Part shown: positions 52,963-62,761 of the stretch, piece after piece
Layout: each line of letters begins with the position of its first letter
How positions within the stretch are numbered: position 1 is the stretch's first letter
Assembly (NCBI GenBank): GCA_028287505.1
Contig: JAQBPN010000103.1
Coordinates: forward strand, 20,566 to 84,565
Source: Fibrobacterota bacterium
GTDB lineage: Bacteria; Fibrobacterota; Fibrobacteria; UBA11236
Length of the DNA: 64,000 nucleotides
Reading direction: 5' to 3'
The notes under the pieces: generated by a model
The model's database searches: none
Seen by the model: only the letters and a program-made list of their open reading frames with translations
Told to the model about the DNA's origin: nothing
Translations under genes and position numbers: made by a program

Positions 52963-55900
52963 TTGCCGCTTAAAAGACTGAAGAAAATCGCGGCTGCCGC
53001 CTGTCTGATCGCGTCCCAGTTTGTTCCGGCCTTTTCGGCCATACCGCATGTAATCAAGGCGCAGGACGACTTGACCCATTTAAGCGCGGAATTGCAGGTG
53101 ACCGTCGATAAGGACGTGCATGTCATCAGCTTCCAGTCCTATGCCAACGTGGGAAAGCTCAAGCTGGATAACCCGAGCGACAAAATCGACTCCCTGATCC
53201 TTATGCGGGCCGACACGACCTCGGACGCAGTCATCAAGGTGGACAGCACCTTCCTGGAACTGAAATCCATGCCGGGTCCGGTCATCATACGCGGACTGGC
53301 CTTCCAATTGATGAACCCGAAGGCTGTGTTGATTGCCGGCGCGGAGACCAACAAGGAGAACCGGAAGCTGATCATTGAAGATTGTTTCATCTTCGCGGAC
53401 AGCCTGGAAGCCACTTCCCTGAGCTGGCTCGGCGACGTGGGTTCCAGTGTCGAGATCCGCAGGACCTTTTTCGTATCCCGGGCCGGAAAGCCCACCACCC
53501 GCATCAACCTTTCCGCGGGGGACATCACCCTCTCCAACAATCTTTTCAATTTTCCGGGCGCCGTTTTCGCCACGGTGAAGAAATCCATCGAGATCAGTTC
53601 CAACAATATCAACCGGACCCAATTCAAGCTGACCGGGGAAATCCTGGGCGTGCAGCCGAAAATCAGGTTCTTCGGGAATTTCATTTCCCATGCTCCCACC
53701 ACCGATGCCACCGGCGTGGCGGCCTTATGGGCCGTGGTCCACAGCGGTTTCGATCTCAGGACCGCGGACGTCAAGGACAATCGCCTATACCACTCCTGGG
53801 CCGGATTCGACTATTACCAACCCGGCATGACCGATACCCTCTGGCACGGCAGCCAGCGGAACACCCCCTTCGACGACAATCGGTTCGGCAAGCCCGCGAC
53901 GGAACTGTGGGACTGGTACACCACGGGAGTCGATTCCATCACGGGCATGCAGACCGGCGACTATAAACGCGCGACCCGCTACAACGTTCTGCCCGGCGAC
54001 AAACCCTCTTTTTCCTGGACCCTGCCGAAGGCCGCTTTGACCGCCTATTTCCAGCCCGCCCCATATCCCCGGGAAATCAGGATCGATACCTCCGAAGTCT
54101 TTCCGGCCGTTACCCAACCGCCGGTCAGGCCCCTGTTCCCCAGGACCAAAGCGCTCAAGTTCGGAGCCTTCCGGGTGGACAGCATCTCCTATTCCGGAAC
54201 TTCGATATACGGCAAACCGGTGTTGGTGATCAAGGATTCCCTGTCCCAGCCGGCGTTGCAACCCATCCTGGGAAATATCAACGACAGCCCCAGCGTGTTC
54301 GTGAATACGCGTCCGGCCGCCCGGGCATTCATGCTGGCCAACTACGGCAACACGGCGCGGGGAGCCGACATCACTCCCGTGGGGCCGGATTCCAAGCTGA
54401 CGGTCAATGACCGGCTGGTCTTTTCACAAGTGGATTCGGCCGGGTTCACCTACATTGTCGAACCGCAACCCGGCCAGTTGGACGGCGATATCCGGAGCCT
54501 GGCCACCAACATCGGCATCCGCACCACGGCTGCCACTTCCGGTACCGTCACATTCGGAACATTCACCCGGGTCGCGCCGTACCTGCCCGCAAAAGTCCTG
54601 TGGTATCTTCCCGCTTCCAAGACCTATATACCCGTGTCCGGTTCGGATTCCGGACGCTATCTGTTATCGACCCCATACTCTTCGATTTCCGGCGTCGAAT
54701 TCAAGGCCATCCTGGTGGAAAGGCTCTCCGTCAAGCGCGGGGACGTCACCACGGATGTCGCGGGCGGAACGCTGCGGACGCTATCCTTGAGCGGTTTCCA
54801 ACTGATGGTGAACGATTCGGCCGCCGTCGATACCGCGCAATACGGAAGAGCCTCGAAGGGGTTCCGCTTCTCCTGGCTCGGGCGCGCCGGCGGCGATTCC
54901 GTAATCCTGAGTCTGAAGGCGGGACAGGATCAGCAAGCCTTCGTGACTACCGCCCAAGGTACCAGCAAGCTCCCCATCGTTCCGGACGGCGCAGGCAACT
55001 TCCGCATTCCCATCGGTCCCGATGATTCCCTCAAGACCTTTTTCCTGGCCATGAAAAACAACGTCAAGGCCGGCGTCACCGCGCGGGGCAACCTCGAAGA
55101 CGCCGAAGGCGTTTTCGTGGAAGGTTTCAATTCCTCGACTTCCGGACGGCTGACATTCGAAGTGCCGCCCGCCAATTTCCTGGAGTCCGCCACCGCGCTG
55201 AAGGACACCAGTCTGTCAAACACCCGCATTCTGGGCGGCAGGATTCTGACCAAGAAGAACCTCAATTCGACCACCCCGTTCGGAATTTCCTTCGGCGTGG
55301 CGCCCTACAAGAATGCGGACAAGGTCGAGGCCTACTCCTTCGACGGCCAGTCCTGGACAAAGCTGCCGGACCCGAAGACCACGGCCACGGTCTTCAACGG
55401 CGACAATCTTCCCATTCTGCCGGCGCGCACGGAAATCGTGCTGATAGTGGAGCGGTTGGCGGCTCCGGAAAATTACGTGACCCTGTCCCCCGTGGTCGCG
55501 GGAAACAAGGTTACGGTAGCTCCCGTGTTTCTGGATGCCCTGCGGCCGGTTACGGGATATTGCCTGGAATTGCAGTCGGTCAATTCCGGCGGCATCGTCG
55601 AGACGGAAACGTGCGCGGAGAGGCCGATCACGGACACCATCTCCCTGGTCCTGCAGCCCAATACGGTCTATCTGTACCGCATCCGCTATTTCATGGGCAA
55701 CGATAAAATCACCCGGGCCTTCCAATTGCTTTCGGGAACCTCTTGGGACATCAAGCTCTCGCTTCCCGACAGCCTGAACATCCGGGCCAAAAAGCGCTGG
55801 CATCTGCTCGGGTTTCCCGTGGAAGGCGCCTTTTACGGGGTGATGCAGAAGGGGGGCGACGGACCGGATCCGAAGAAGTTCCTGGACACCACCCTGGTGG

Positions 55901-57072
55901 TCAAGATGCAGTGGAGCCATGGCGCCGCCAAATTCGATACGCTGAAAGAGAAGGAAATAGAGAACCTGAAAGTGAAGCCCGGAGACGCCTATCTGTTCGC
56001 GTCCGCGCGGACCTTCGCCACGTCGCTGGCCGCGGTTACCGGCGTGCTCACCGCCAAGCCGTTCAAAATGCACCTCGACTCGGGGTGGAACTTCATCTCC
56101 AATCCGTTTCCCACCCGGTTGTTGAAGGCCCGCATCCGATCCGTGGTCCCTAAAATCCTCACCTTCTATCAGATGACCTATGACACCACTTCCAGCGTGA
56201 AGGGAGTCAAGAAGTACGGATGGAATCCCGATAGCCCCGTGTTGCGGGCTTTCGAGGGCTACGCGTATTACACTAAGAAGGAAGACACCCTGGTATTCGA
56301 TCCCCTGGCAGACACCGCCGCCCAAGGCTCCGGCAAGGTCGCGGCCGGTCCTGCATCGCCCGGTCTCCAGGCGAGCCTTGAAACCCCTTGGGGCGATTCC
56401 AGAATGGCGCTCTCCGCGGATGCAAGGCAGCCGAGCATTCCCTTCCTGCCCACGCCGGGCGGCGCGGCGGAATTACGGTTGGGCGGACAAGCGGGTTACA
56501 TGATCAAAACGGTGGGCAGCCTGGCCGCCATCGATGAACAGGTGGAAATCCGTTCCGCGGAAGCGGGCCGCGGTTCATTCAGGCTGGCCTTCGCGGAAGG
56601 CGCCGTCCCGGGTCCGGCGACCCCCCAACGCGTGAGGCTTATAGATCTGACCTCCGGTACGATTTACGACGAGGCCGCCGCCGCGGATCTGCCCATCGCC
56701 GAGGGCAGCCGGACCTACCGTCTGCTCGCGGGAGACCAAGCATTTGTTGAGGGAAGGACCCAGGCCGTCCTGGCCGGCGCCCCGAAGGAAATCGGCCTGT
56801 CCCAGAATTTCCCCAATCCTTTCCGGGGCCGGACCCGGGTGGCTTTGGATTGGCCCGCGTGGCAGACGGGGGAGAGGCGCGCCGTGCTCGAGGTGATGGA
56901 CGTCCGCGGGCGCTCGATCGTCCGCATGAACCTGGCGGATATCCGCGTCGGCAGGCAGGTGGTGACTTTGGACGCCTCCGGGTGGAGGCCGGGCATCTAC
57001 CTGTACCGTCTCACCGTATTCACCGGGGAACGGCAGGCCAGGCTGCAGAAAAGGATGATGGTGTCCCCATGA
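52963..57072 (+). CDS. Giant type IX-exported protein with beta-helix-like N-terminus
   Basis: A 1,369-residue protein from TTG 52963 (GGAG ten bases before), with signal peptide IAAAACLIASQFVPAFSA. Residues about 30-290 look like a right-handed beta-helix (SSVEIRRTFFVSR, GDITLSNNLFNF, KSIEISSNNINRT). The long middle has repeated beta domains, and SSVKGVKKYGWNPDSPVLRA precedes the end. The last 90 residues are a clear type IX sorting domain: LSQNFPNPFRGRTRVALDW, VMDVRGRSIV, PGIYLYRL. Presumably a cell-surface adhesin or polysaccharide-binding protein. Its stop overlaps the next gene by four bases. Confidence 0.8.
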   Translation: MPLKRLKKIAAAACLIASQFVPAFSAIPHVIKAQDDLTHLSAELQVTVDKDVHVISFQSYANVGKLKLDNPSDKIDSLILMRADTTSDAVIKVDSTFLELKSMPGPVIIRGLAFQLMNPKAVLIAGAETNKENRKLIIEDCFIFADSLEATSLSWLGDVGSSVEIRRTFFVSRAGKPTTRINLSAGDITLSNNLFNFPGAVFATVKKSIEISSNNINRTQFKLTGEILGVQPKIRFFGNFISHAPTTDATGVAALWAVVHSGFDLRTADVKDNRLYHSWAGFDYYQPGMTDTLWHGSQRNTPFDDNRFGKPATELWDWYTTGVDSITGMQTGDYKRATRYNVLPGDKPSFSWTLPKAALTAYFQPAPYPREIRIDTSEVFPAVTQPPVRPLFPRTKALKFGAFRVDSISYSGTSIYGKPVLVIKDSLSQPALQPILGNINDSPSVFVNTRPAARAFMLANYGNTARGADITPVGPDSKLTVNDRLVFSQVDSAGFTYIVEPQPGQLDGDIRSLATNIGIRTTAATSGTVTFGTFTRVAPYLPAKVLWYLPASKTYIPVSGSDSGRYLLSTPYSSISGVEFKAILVERLSVKRGDVTTDVAGGTLRTLSLSGFQLMVNDSAAVDTAQYGRASKGFRFSWLGRAGGDSVILSLKAGQDQQAFVTTAQGTSKLPIVPDGAGNFRIPIGPDDSLKTFFLAMKNNVKAGVTARGNLEDAEGVFVEGFNSSTSGRLTFEVPPANFLESATALKDTSLSNTRILGGRILTKKNLNSTTPFGISFGVAPYKNADKVEAYSFDGQSWTKLPDPKTTATVFNGDNLPILPARTEIVLIVERLAAPENYVTLSPVVAGNKVTVAPVFLDALRPVTGYCLELQSVNSGGIVETETCAERPITDTISLVLQPNTVYLYRIRYFMGNDKITRAFQLLSGTSWDIKLSLPDSLNIRAKKRWHLLGFPVEGAFYGVMQKGGDGPDPKKFLDTTLVVKMQWSHGAAKFDTLKEKEIENLKVKPGDAYLFASARTFATSLAAVTGVLTAKPFKMHLDSGWNFISNPFPTRLLKARIRSVVPKILTFYQMTYDTTSSVKGVKKYGWNPDSPVLRAFEGYAYYTKKEDTLVFDPLADTAAQGSGKVAAGPASPGLQASLETPWGDSRMALSADARQPSIPFLPTPGGAAELRLGGQAGYMIKTVGSLAAIDEQVEIRSAEAGRGSFRLAFAEGAVPGPATPQRVRLIDLTSGTIYDEAAAADLPIAEGSRTYRLLAGDQAFVEGRTQAVLAGAPKEIGLSQNFPNPFRGRTRVALDWPAWQTGERRAVLEVMDVRGRSIVRMNLADIRVGRQVVTLDASGWRPGIYLYRLTVFTGERQARLQKRMMVSP

Positions 57073-57890
57073 TCGGAACGATACGTTTGCTGGCCTTGTC
57101 GGGAATGGCTTCGGCCATGGTGGCCGGCGCCGCCAGTTGCCTTGAGAACCGCGATTTCTACCAGAGCCTTCCCACCGTAATCGGCAAGGAAGACCAGGTG
57201 GGGAAATTCCCTTTCGCCCTCAATTGCGACACTGTCTTCGTGCGCAAGGGCGTTACCACGGTGGTGTATCCCGGCACCATGCTTTATTTTTCCCGCCCCT
57301 CCCTCAACAGCGTCATCAAGGTTGAAGGCACCTTGATTATCAAGGGCACCAAGAACTCATACGTTTCCATCAGCGGGTCGCTGGACAGCACGCGGACGGG
57401 CATGGAACCGGGCAAACGGACCTGGGGCGGAATAGAAGTCGCCGAAGGCGGCAAGCTGGAAATGGAATACGCCGGCGTCATGCGGGCGCCCACTCCCATC
57501 ACCGCCTTTTCCTTCCAGGTCAAGATCGTGAACAGCTGGTTCAAGGGAAGCTCGGGAATGATCCTTCCCGACGGCAGCCTTATCCCCATGGAATCAAGTT
57601 GGCATGCCATCAATAACATGGACCTGACCAAGGGCAACGTCGACCGGAACGCCGCGGAAGCGGATCGCCCGGCCGAAGCCATCAGCGTAAAGGAAAAATC
57701 CGACTTGCTGGAAAAGCAGCCCGGCTTCTGGACCTGGAAAAAAGCCGCTGGCGGCGCGGCGGCTTTGGCGGTGGTGGGTGTGGGGGCGGCGGTTCTGCTT
57801 TCACCTGCCAAGACCTCCACGGGGTCCAAACAACCCCCTCCGGACGGGCGGGATCCGGCTATCGATCCTCTCCCTCCCATGCCGTTCTAG
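57069..57890 (+). CDS. Exported protein with beta-helix-like domain and C-terminal membrane segment
   Basis: A 273-residue protein whose ATG overlaps the giant protein's stop (ATGA), so likely co-translated. N-terminal signal (ALSGMASAMVAGAAS, then a Cys) could be a lipobox. The middle (VYPGTMLYFSRPSLNSVIKV, IEVAEGGKLEMEYAGVM) resembles short beta-helix rungs. Near the end a hydrophobic helix (GGAAALAVVGVGAAVLL) is followed by a Pro-rich tail. No family recognised. Likely a partner that anchors or accompanies the giant protein. Confidence 0.65.
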   Translation: MIGTIRLLALSGMASAMVAGAASCLENRDFYQSLPTVIGKEDQVGKFPFALNCDTVFVRKGVTTVVYPGTMLYFSRPSLNSVIKVEGTLIIKGTKNSYVSISGSLDSTRTGMEPGKRTWGGIEVAEGGKLEMEYAGVMRAPTPITAFSFQVKIVNSWFKGSSGMILPDGSLIPMESSWHAINNMDLTKGNVDRNAAEADRPAEAISVKEKSDLLEKQPGFWTWKKAAGGAAALAVVGVGAAVLLSPAKTSTGSKQPPPDGRDPAIDPLPPMPF

Positions 57891-57906
57891 GGCGCCTTGG
57901 CAGGCC

Positions 57907-57922
57907 GTCCCGTCACCGGGAC
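57907..57922. terminator. Hairpin between convergent genes
   Basis: GTCCCG (57907-57912) pairs with CGGGAC (57917-57922) around TCAC, between the stops of the beta-helix gene and the bifunctional-nuclease gene. Likely bidirectional; no long T-run. Confidence 0.5.
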
Positions 57923-57931
57923 TCTTCCGAC

Positions 57932-58552
57932 TCAGTTGCCCGCGCCGAAGCGTTTCAATTCGTCGCGGATCCGGGCCGCCTCTTCGTAGTGCTCGGCGGC
58001 CAGGGCTTTCCTGAGGTTTTCCTTGAGGCGCTGCATCTGGTCGATATGCGTATCCGGGTCGGGTCCGTCATCGGATTCTCCGGGCAGGGACTCTTCGCTT
58101 TCCCCCCCGTCTTTGACCACGATCGCGGCGCTTTCATAGACGTCTTTGTGGACGAAGATGGGGGCCTTGTAACGCAGGGCCAAAGCGATGGCATCGGAAG
58201 GGCGGGCGTCTATGTCCAGGTCCTCGATGCCTTCCTTCTTGAAGTATACCCGGCCGTAAAAGGTATTCTCCGACAGGGACGTAACCTGCACCTTCGTGAC
58301 CTCCACGTCCAGCATGCCCAGAACATTTTTCATCAGGTCATGGGTCAGGGGACGGGGAGGGATCTGGTTGTTGTAGGCGATGGCGATGGACTGGGCCTCG
58401 TTGGCGCCGATGAAAATGGGCAGGACCCGGTTGTCCCCGTCCGCCTTCAGGAATACGATGAAACCGAGATTGCTCACGGAAATATTGTCGATTCTCGCTT
58501 CGAGGAAATCGTCCTCGTTCAGCTCGAAACTCTCTTCCGGTTCCTCATCCAT
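57932..58552 (-). CDS. Bifunctional-nuclease (BFN/DUF151) domain plus UVR motif protein
   Basis: A 206-residue cytosolic protein. Residues about 18-135 form the BFN domain (VSNLGFIVFLKADGDNRVLP, IFIGANEAQSIAIA, DIDARPSDAIALALRY), and the last 45 have the UVR motif typical of UvrB/UvrC and ClpC (LRKALAAEHYEEAARIRDEL). An acidic Ser/Glu linker joins them. BFN proteins have DNase and RNase activity in some organisms; the real role here is unknown. Bacteroidota and Fibrobacterota often have this exact fusion. Confidence 0.9.
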   Translation of the reverse strand: MDEEPEESFELNEDDFLEARIDNISVSNLGFIVFLKADGDNRVLPIFIGANEAQSIAIAYNNQIPPRPLTHDLMKNVLGMLDVEVTKVQVTSLSENTFYGRVYFKKEGIEDLDIDARPSDAIALALRYKAPIFVHKDVYESAAIVVKDGGESEESLPGESDDGPDPDTHIDQMQRLKENLRKALAAEHYEEAARIRDELKRFGAGN

Positions 58553-58630
58553 CGCAAAGTCCTCGGTCGCGGTTGTTGCGTTCTAAAATAACCAACCGAC
58601 GCTCCTTAGGCACGGTTTCCCTGCGCCGCC

Positions 58631-59737
58631 TCAGACGTTGAAGAGGAAGTGCATGATATCGCCGTCCTTGACGATATATTCCTTGCCTTCCTTCCGGACC
58701 AGGCCTTTTTCCTTCGCCGCCTGCCAGGTGCCGTGCTTGATGAATTCCGGATAGGCCAGGGTCTCGGCGCTGATGAAGCCCCGTTCGAAATCGCTGTGGA
58801 TGACCCCGGCCGCGTTCGGCGCGGTCCATCCCTTGTGGATGGTCCAGGCGCGGACTTCCTGCTCGCCGGCGGTGAAATAGGTTTGCAGCCCCAGCATGGA
58901 GAAGCCTTTGCGGATGACCATGGACAGACCCGATTCCTTCAAGCCCATTTCCTCCAGGAAGGAAGCCTTTTCCTCATCGTTCAATTCCGCGATCTCGCTT
59001 TCGATCTTACCGCTGAACACGAGCACTTCGCTACCCTGGGTTTCGGCATAGGCCACCATCGCCTTGACATGGTCGTTGCCGGTGTGGATTTCCTCTTCGC
59101 GCACATTGGCGCAATAGAATTGGGGCTTCAGGGTCAACAGACCCAAGTCCCGGACCAGGGCGGATTCCTCCACGGACAAGCCGGCGCTGCGGGCCGGGTT
59201 GCCTTGATCGAGGGCCGCCTTGAGCTTTTCCAGCACATCCACCCGGGCCTTGGCCTCTTTGGCTTCCTTGGTGGCCAGAACGGACATTTTCTTGTCCTTG
59301 GAAAGCTTCTTGTCCACGGTGTCCATATCGCGCAGGGCCAGTTCCATGTTGACCACGTCCGCGTCGCGGACCGGGTTGATGGAGCCATCCACGTGGGTGA
59401 TGTCGATGTCTTCGAAGCAGCGGACCACATGCATGATGGCGTCGGTCTCGCGGATATGGGAAAGGAACTGGTTGCCCAGGCCTTCCCCCTTGGAGGCGCC
59501 CTTCACCAGGCCGGCGATGTCCACGAATTGCATGACCGCGGGGATGACCCCTTTTTTGGGTTTATAGACCTTGGCCAACTCTTTGAGGCGGGAGTCCGGG
59601 ATTCCCACCATGCCCACATTGGGTTCTTTGGTGCAGAAGGGAAAGTTCGCCGCTTCCGCTCCAGCGCTGGTCAAAGCGTTGAAAATGGTCGATTTGCCCA
59701 CGTTTGGCAGACCGACGATGCCGCATTTAAAACCCAT
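58631..59737 (-). CDS. ychF: YchF/OLA1 ATPase
   Basis: A 368-residue protein, the normal length: P-loop GLPNVGKSTIFNALTSAGAE, FVDIAGLVKGASKGEGLGN and the C-terminal TGS domain (EVRAWTIHKGWTAPNAAGVI, SDFERGFISAETL). It hydrolyses ATP in preference to GTP, and interacts with the ribosome and the stress response. AGAGGA lies eight bases before the start. Nothing unusual. Confidence 0.96.
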   Translation of the reverse strand: MGFKCGIVGLPNVGKSTIFNALTSAGAEAANFPFCTKEPNVGMVGIPDSRLKELAKVYKPKKGVIPAVMQFVDIAGLVKGASKGEGLGNQFLSHIRETDAIMHVVRCFEDIDITHVDGSINPVRDADVVNMELALRDMDTVDKKLSKDKKMSVLATKEAKEAKARVDVLEKLKAALDQGNPARSAGLSVEESALVRDLGLLTLKPQFYCANVREEEIHTGNDHVKAMVAYAETQGSEVLVFSGKIESEIAELNDEEKASFLEEMGLKESGLSMVIRKGFSMLGLQTYFTAGEQEVRAWTIHKGWTAPNAAGVIHSDFERGFISAETLAYPEFIKHGTWQAAKEKGLVRKEGKEYIVKDGDIMHFLFNV

Positions 59738-59905
59738 GGCGAATATCCTCTTTTAAACCGATTTTTACGGTTTTGGCATGAAATCGTGAAAAAGTACGAT
59801 TTTATCGGTAGGGTTGGGAATTTATTTTGCCGGGGGCGGGAATGGATTTTTTCATTCCTTCCTAGGGCGCACCGATCAGGGATTTCCGGATCGACCGATT
59901 TATGG

Positions 59906-59931
59906 GATAATATACATGGTGACTCACATGT
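59906..59931 (+). promoter_or_regulatory. Candidate -10 box with adjacent palindrome upstream of the ChaN-like gene
   Basis: GATAAT at 59906-59911 is a good -10 candidate. A GTGACTCAC palindrome (59919-59927), nested in a near-symmetric ACATG/CATGT surround, follows at once and could be an operator. No convincing -35 box is seen. The rest of the 257-base gap holds no gene. Confidence 0.35.
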
Positions 59932-59994
59932 GCAGCCAACTTAAGTCAAATCAGGGACTTAGAGGAAATCATCCCGGACCCTCAAGGGCGTGTC

Positions 59995-61722
59995 ATGTCT
60001 AAGCTTCGGGCCCAACTGCTCCGCATCCAGCGGGAGAACTACGAGAAGAATCAGCGTCAGGTCAAGCGCAGTCTGGGATCCAATGCCTTCGTCGCCAAGT
60101 ACGGACGCGAATACCATCGCTATCTGAAATCCTATCAGGCGATATCCAACAAAACCGAACTGGTCCGCCGCGTCCTGGCTGGCGACGTGGTCTACCATGG
60201 CGATTACCATACCCTGCGCCATTCCCAGCGCTCTATCCTGGCCATGCTCCAGGAGTTGGCGGGCAAGCGTGAAATCATCCTCTGCCTGGAAATGTTCCAT
60301 GGCAAGGATCAGAAATGGGTGGACCTGTACATGTCCGGGGAGCTGGAAGAAAAAGCCTTCCTGAACAAAATCCACTATGCCCGCAAATGGGCCTACAACT
60401 GGAACCCTTGGCGTCACATCCTCGACTTCTGCCGGGAGCAGCGCATTCCCGTGCTCGGCATCAACACCCAGATCGAAAATCCGGAAATGTCCCTGCAGGC
60501 ACGGGATGTTTTCTCGGCCCAGGTGATTGGACAAGCGCTCATCCGCCACCCCGGGGCCCTGGTCTACGTGGTGGACGGGGACTACCATATTTCCCCCAAC
60601 CACCTGCCCAAGGAAGTGGATGCCCGGCTTCTGCCCTTGGGCGTAACCCCGCAGCGCACAATCATTTATCAGAATGCGGAAAACCTTTACTGGAAGCTGG
60701 CGGCGGAGCGGAAAGAAGAAGCGGACGTCCTGCAGATCGGCCCGGACAGTTTTTGCCTGATGAACACGGTACCGGCCACCAAGTTGCAGTCGTATCTCGA
60801 CTGGTTGGAATACGCCGAGGAAGGCTATTTCCCGGTCCGGGGGAATTGGGCCGAGCTGTCCGGCGAGAACTACTTCTCCCAATTGCAAAGCATCATCCAG
60901 AACCTGGACTCCCTGTTCCAGTTCCGGTTTCCCATGGAAAGCCTGGAACGGCTCACGGTCTATTCTTCCCGCAACCTGGACTTCACCGAGGTCATCCAAG
61001 GGACTCCCGAACTCCGGGGCCATATCCGGCGCATCAACGACAAGATCCGCAGGGGCGAGGGGTTTCTGCTGGAATACCAGGAAGGGGCAGGCCGGGGAAA
61101 TCCGGGATTGGATTCCTATCTCATCTATCTGCCCAACTCCAGCATCAACCAGGCGGCCGAGGAGGCCACCCATTTCATGAACGTGGTCCTGCGCGGACCC
61201 CTCAAGCAACCGCCCTTGGGCCACGATTACTTCTATGCCAACCTTCTCACCGAGGCGTTGGGATTTTTCGGCTCGAAGATGATCAATGAAAAGCGCAAGG
61301 CGCCCACGGAATCCTCCCTGCGGCTCTTCCTGGGAAAGGTCAAGCAAGGCCTGGACTCCCCCAACCAGGCGGAAACGGTGAAGGTGTCCCGCCTCATCCT
61401 GCAGCATCTCCACCTGGAAAAGCGCAGTTCCCGGGAGATGGATTTCCGGAAAAAATTCGCCGGGGTATTCGCGGACCGGACCGCCATGCCGCAAATCTTC
61501 AGCACCCAGTTGGGCTACATGCTCGGCAACCGCCTTTATTATGCCGTGAAAAAAGGGCTGATTCCGCTTAAGGATATCCGCGCGCTCTTCTACGAAAACT
61601 TCGATCATCCCGGCCTGGCCTTTGCGGCCTATGCCCGGTTCGTGCAGCAGCTCAAGCGCATCCGGCCTCCGGTTCCCGGCGCGCGGGAAGAGCAAAGCCG
61701 TCCCTTGGCCGCCAGCGCCTGA
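59995..61722 (+). CDS. ChaN/Tiki-superfamily (haem-binding uptake-like) protein
   Basis: A 575-residue protein without a signal peptide. Residues about 50-240 match the ChaN/EreA-Tiki fold: DVVYHGDYHTLRHSQRSILA, EIILCLEMFHGKDQKW, PVLGINTQIENP and VVDGDYHISPNHLP, where His/Glu residues may bind haem or metal. The C-terminal half is helical (NSSINQAAEEATHFMNVVLR) and unfamiliar. Known ChaN proteins are small outer-membrane lipoproteins; this long cytosolic-looking form is unusual. Function unknown. Confidence 0.75.
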   Translation: MSKLRAQLLRIQRENYEKNQRQVKRSLGSNAFVAKYGREYHRYLKSYQAISNKTELVRRVLAGDVVYHGDYHTLRHSQRSILAMLQELAGKREIILCLEMFHGKDQKWVDLYMSGELEEKAFLNKIHYARKWAYNWNPWRHILDFCREQRIPVLGINTQIENPEMSLQARDVFSAQVIGQALIRHPGALVYVVDGDYHISPNHLPKEVDARLLPLGVTPQRTIIYQNAENLYWKLAAERKEEADVLQIGPDSFCLMNTVPATKLQSYLDWLEYAEEGYFPVRGNWAELSGENYFSQLQSIIQNLDSLFQFRFPMESLERLTVYSSRNLDFTEVIQGTPELRGHIRRINDKIRRGEGFLLEYQEGAGRGNPGLDSYLIYLPNSSINQAAEEATHFMNVVLRGPLKQPPLGHDYFYANLLTEALGFFGSKMINEKRKAPTESSLRLFLGKVKQGLDSPNQAETVKVSRLILQHLHLEKRSSREMDFRKKFAGVFADRTAMPQIFSTQLGYMLGNRLYYAVKKGLIPLKDIRALFYENFDHPGLAFAAYARFVQQLKRIRPPVPGAREEQSRPLAASA

Positions 61723-61769
61723 CGCACCCCACTGTAGCCCTTCCGGCCGCGCTTGTGTAGTTTTTAGAC

Positions 61770-62618
61770 ATGCTTCGTCTTTTGCGCATCCTCCCGATCC
61801 TGGTTTCCGCGGCCTCGGCCCAATTCTCCTCCGTGCAAATCCGCAAAGCGGTTTTTTCCGATCGCCAGCTTTTCTGGCCGCAACTCGAGGGGAAAGCGGG
61901 GAAGGCCGGGGCGGCAGGGAAGACCGAAGGCGTCGTCAATGCAGGGGTGGGGAAGATCAAAGAGTTCCGCAAGACCGCAGCCGGAGCAGGGGGTCCGTCG
62001 GCTCCCGCCAGGATCGCCGTGCTGCCGGTCAGGATCACGGACTATCAGGAGTCCCTGCCTTGCGATTCCTGCCATCGCCTTTCCGCCAACGGCATGGAAT
62101 TCTTCCTGGAGAACTATTTCAAGGACAGGATGCACGATCGTTTCCCCGGGCAGACGGTTGAGTTGATCGCGCCAAACCTTCCCTTGTTGGAGACCCGGCT
62201 CAATCTGATGGCTTATCTGGACAGCGTCGATTTGCCTTGGGACAAGTGGCTGGCTGATTCCGGCCAGGGAGTGGTCTACCGGCCACGCGACAGGTTCACC
62301 AAGCCCGCGTCGCGCAAGCGGCTGGACAAATTGGGCGGCATGCTGGGCGCGGCCTATCTCCTGCTCCCGGCGCGCGTGCGTGTGAAGGTGACGCCGCGCT
62401 CTTCCATCACCCATGAAGGCGGGTTGGACTGGAGCTTCGTCCTGGTGCTTTGGAACGTCGCCTCGGCAAGCCCGGAATGGGCCCTGCAATATTCGGAACA
62501 AGCCCCCTTCATGAACCTGGACGAATCCCTGGATGTCCGCCTGGACAAGGGGCTGGGGGCGGTCTGGGACGGGCTTCCCGCGGAGCTTGCCGCCCTGTGG
62601 CGGGCCGAGCCCAGGTGA
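61770..62618 (+). CDS. Exported hypothetical protein with one CxxCH motif
   Basis: A 282-residue protein with signal peptide LLRILPILVSAASAQ. A Gly/Ala/Lys-rich low-complexity linker (GKAGKAGAAGKTEGVV) lies near residue 42. LPCDSCHRLSANGMEFF near residue 93 has a single CxxCH, which could bind haem c or a metal. No family recognised. The start of the mature part (VQIRKAVFSDRQLFWPQLEG) and the C-terminal PAELAALWRAEPR are not informative. Confidence 0.6.
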   Translation: MLRLLRILPILVSAASAQFSSVQIRKAVFSDRQLFWPQLEGKAGKAGAAGKTEGVVNAGVGKIKEFRKTAAGAGGPSAPARIAVLPVRITDYQESLPCDSCHRLSANGMEFFLENYFKDRMHDRFPGQTVELIAPNLPLLETRLNLMAYLDSVDLPWDKWLADSGQGVVYRPRDRFTKPASRKRLDKLGGMLGAAYLLLPARVRVKVTPRSSITHEGGLDWSFVLVLWNVASASPEWALQYSEQAPFMNLDESLDVRLDKGLGAVWDGLPAELAALWRAEPR

Positions 62619-62761
62619 ATGACCTTGCGCCGGCGGCCTGAAAAAGCATAAAATATGGGGGTATTGAGGCTGTTTGGGGAATTCCCCTGCCCGGGATCCG
62701 CTTGCCCGCTTGCCTAAGAAAAAGGTTTTGGCGATAAGATAAAGAGGAGGTTCCCGCTTCC

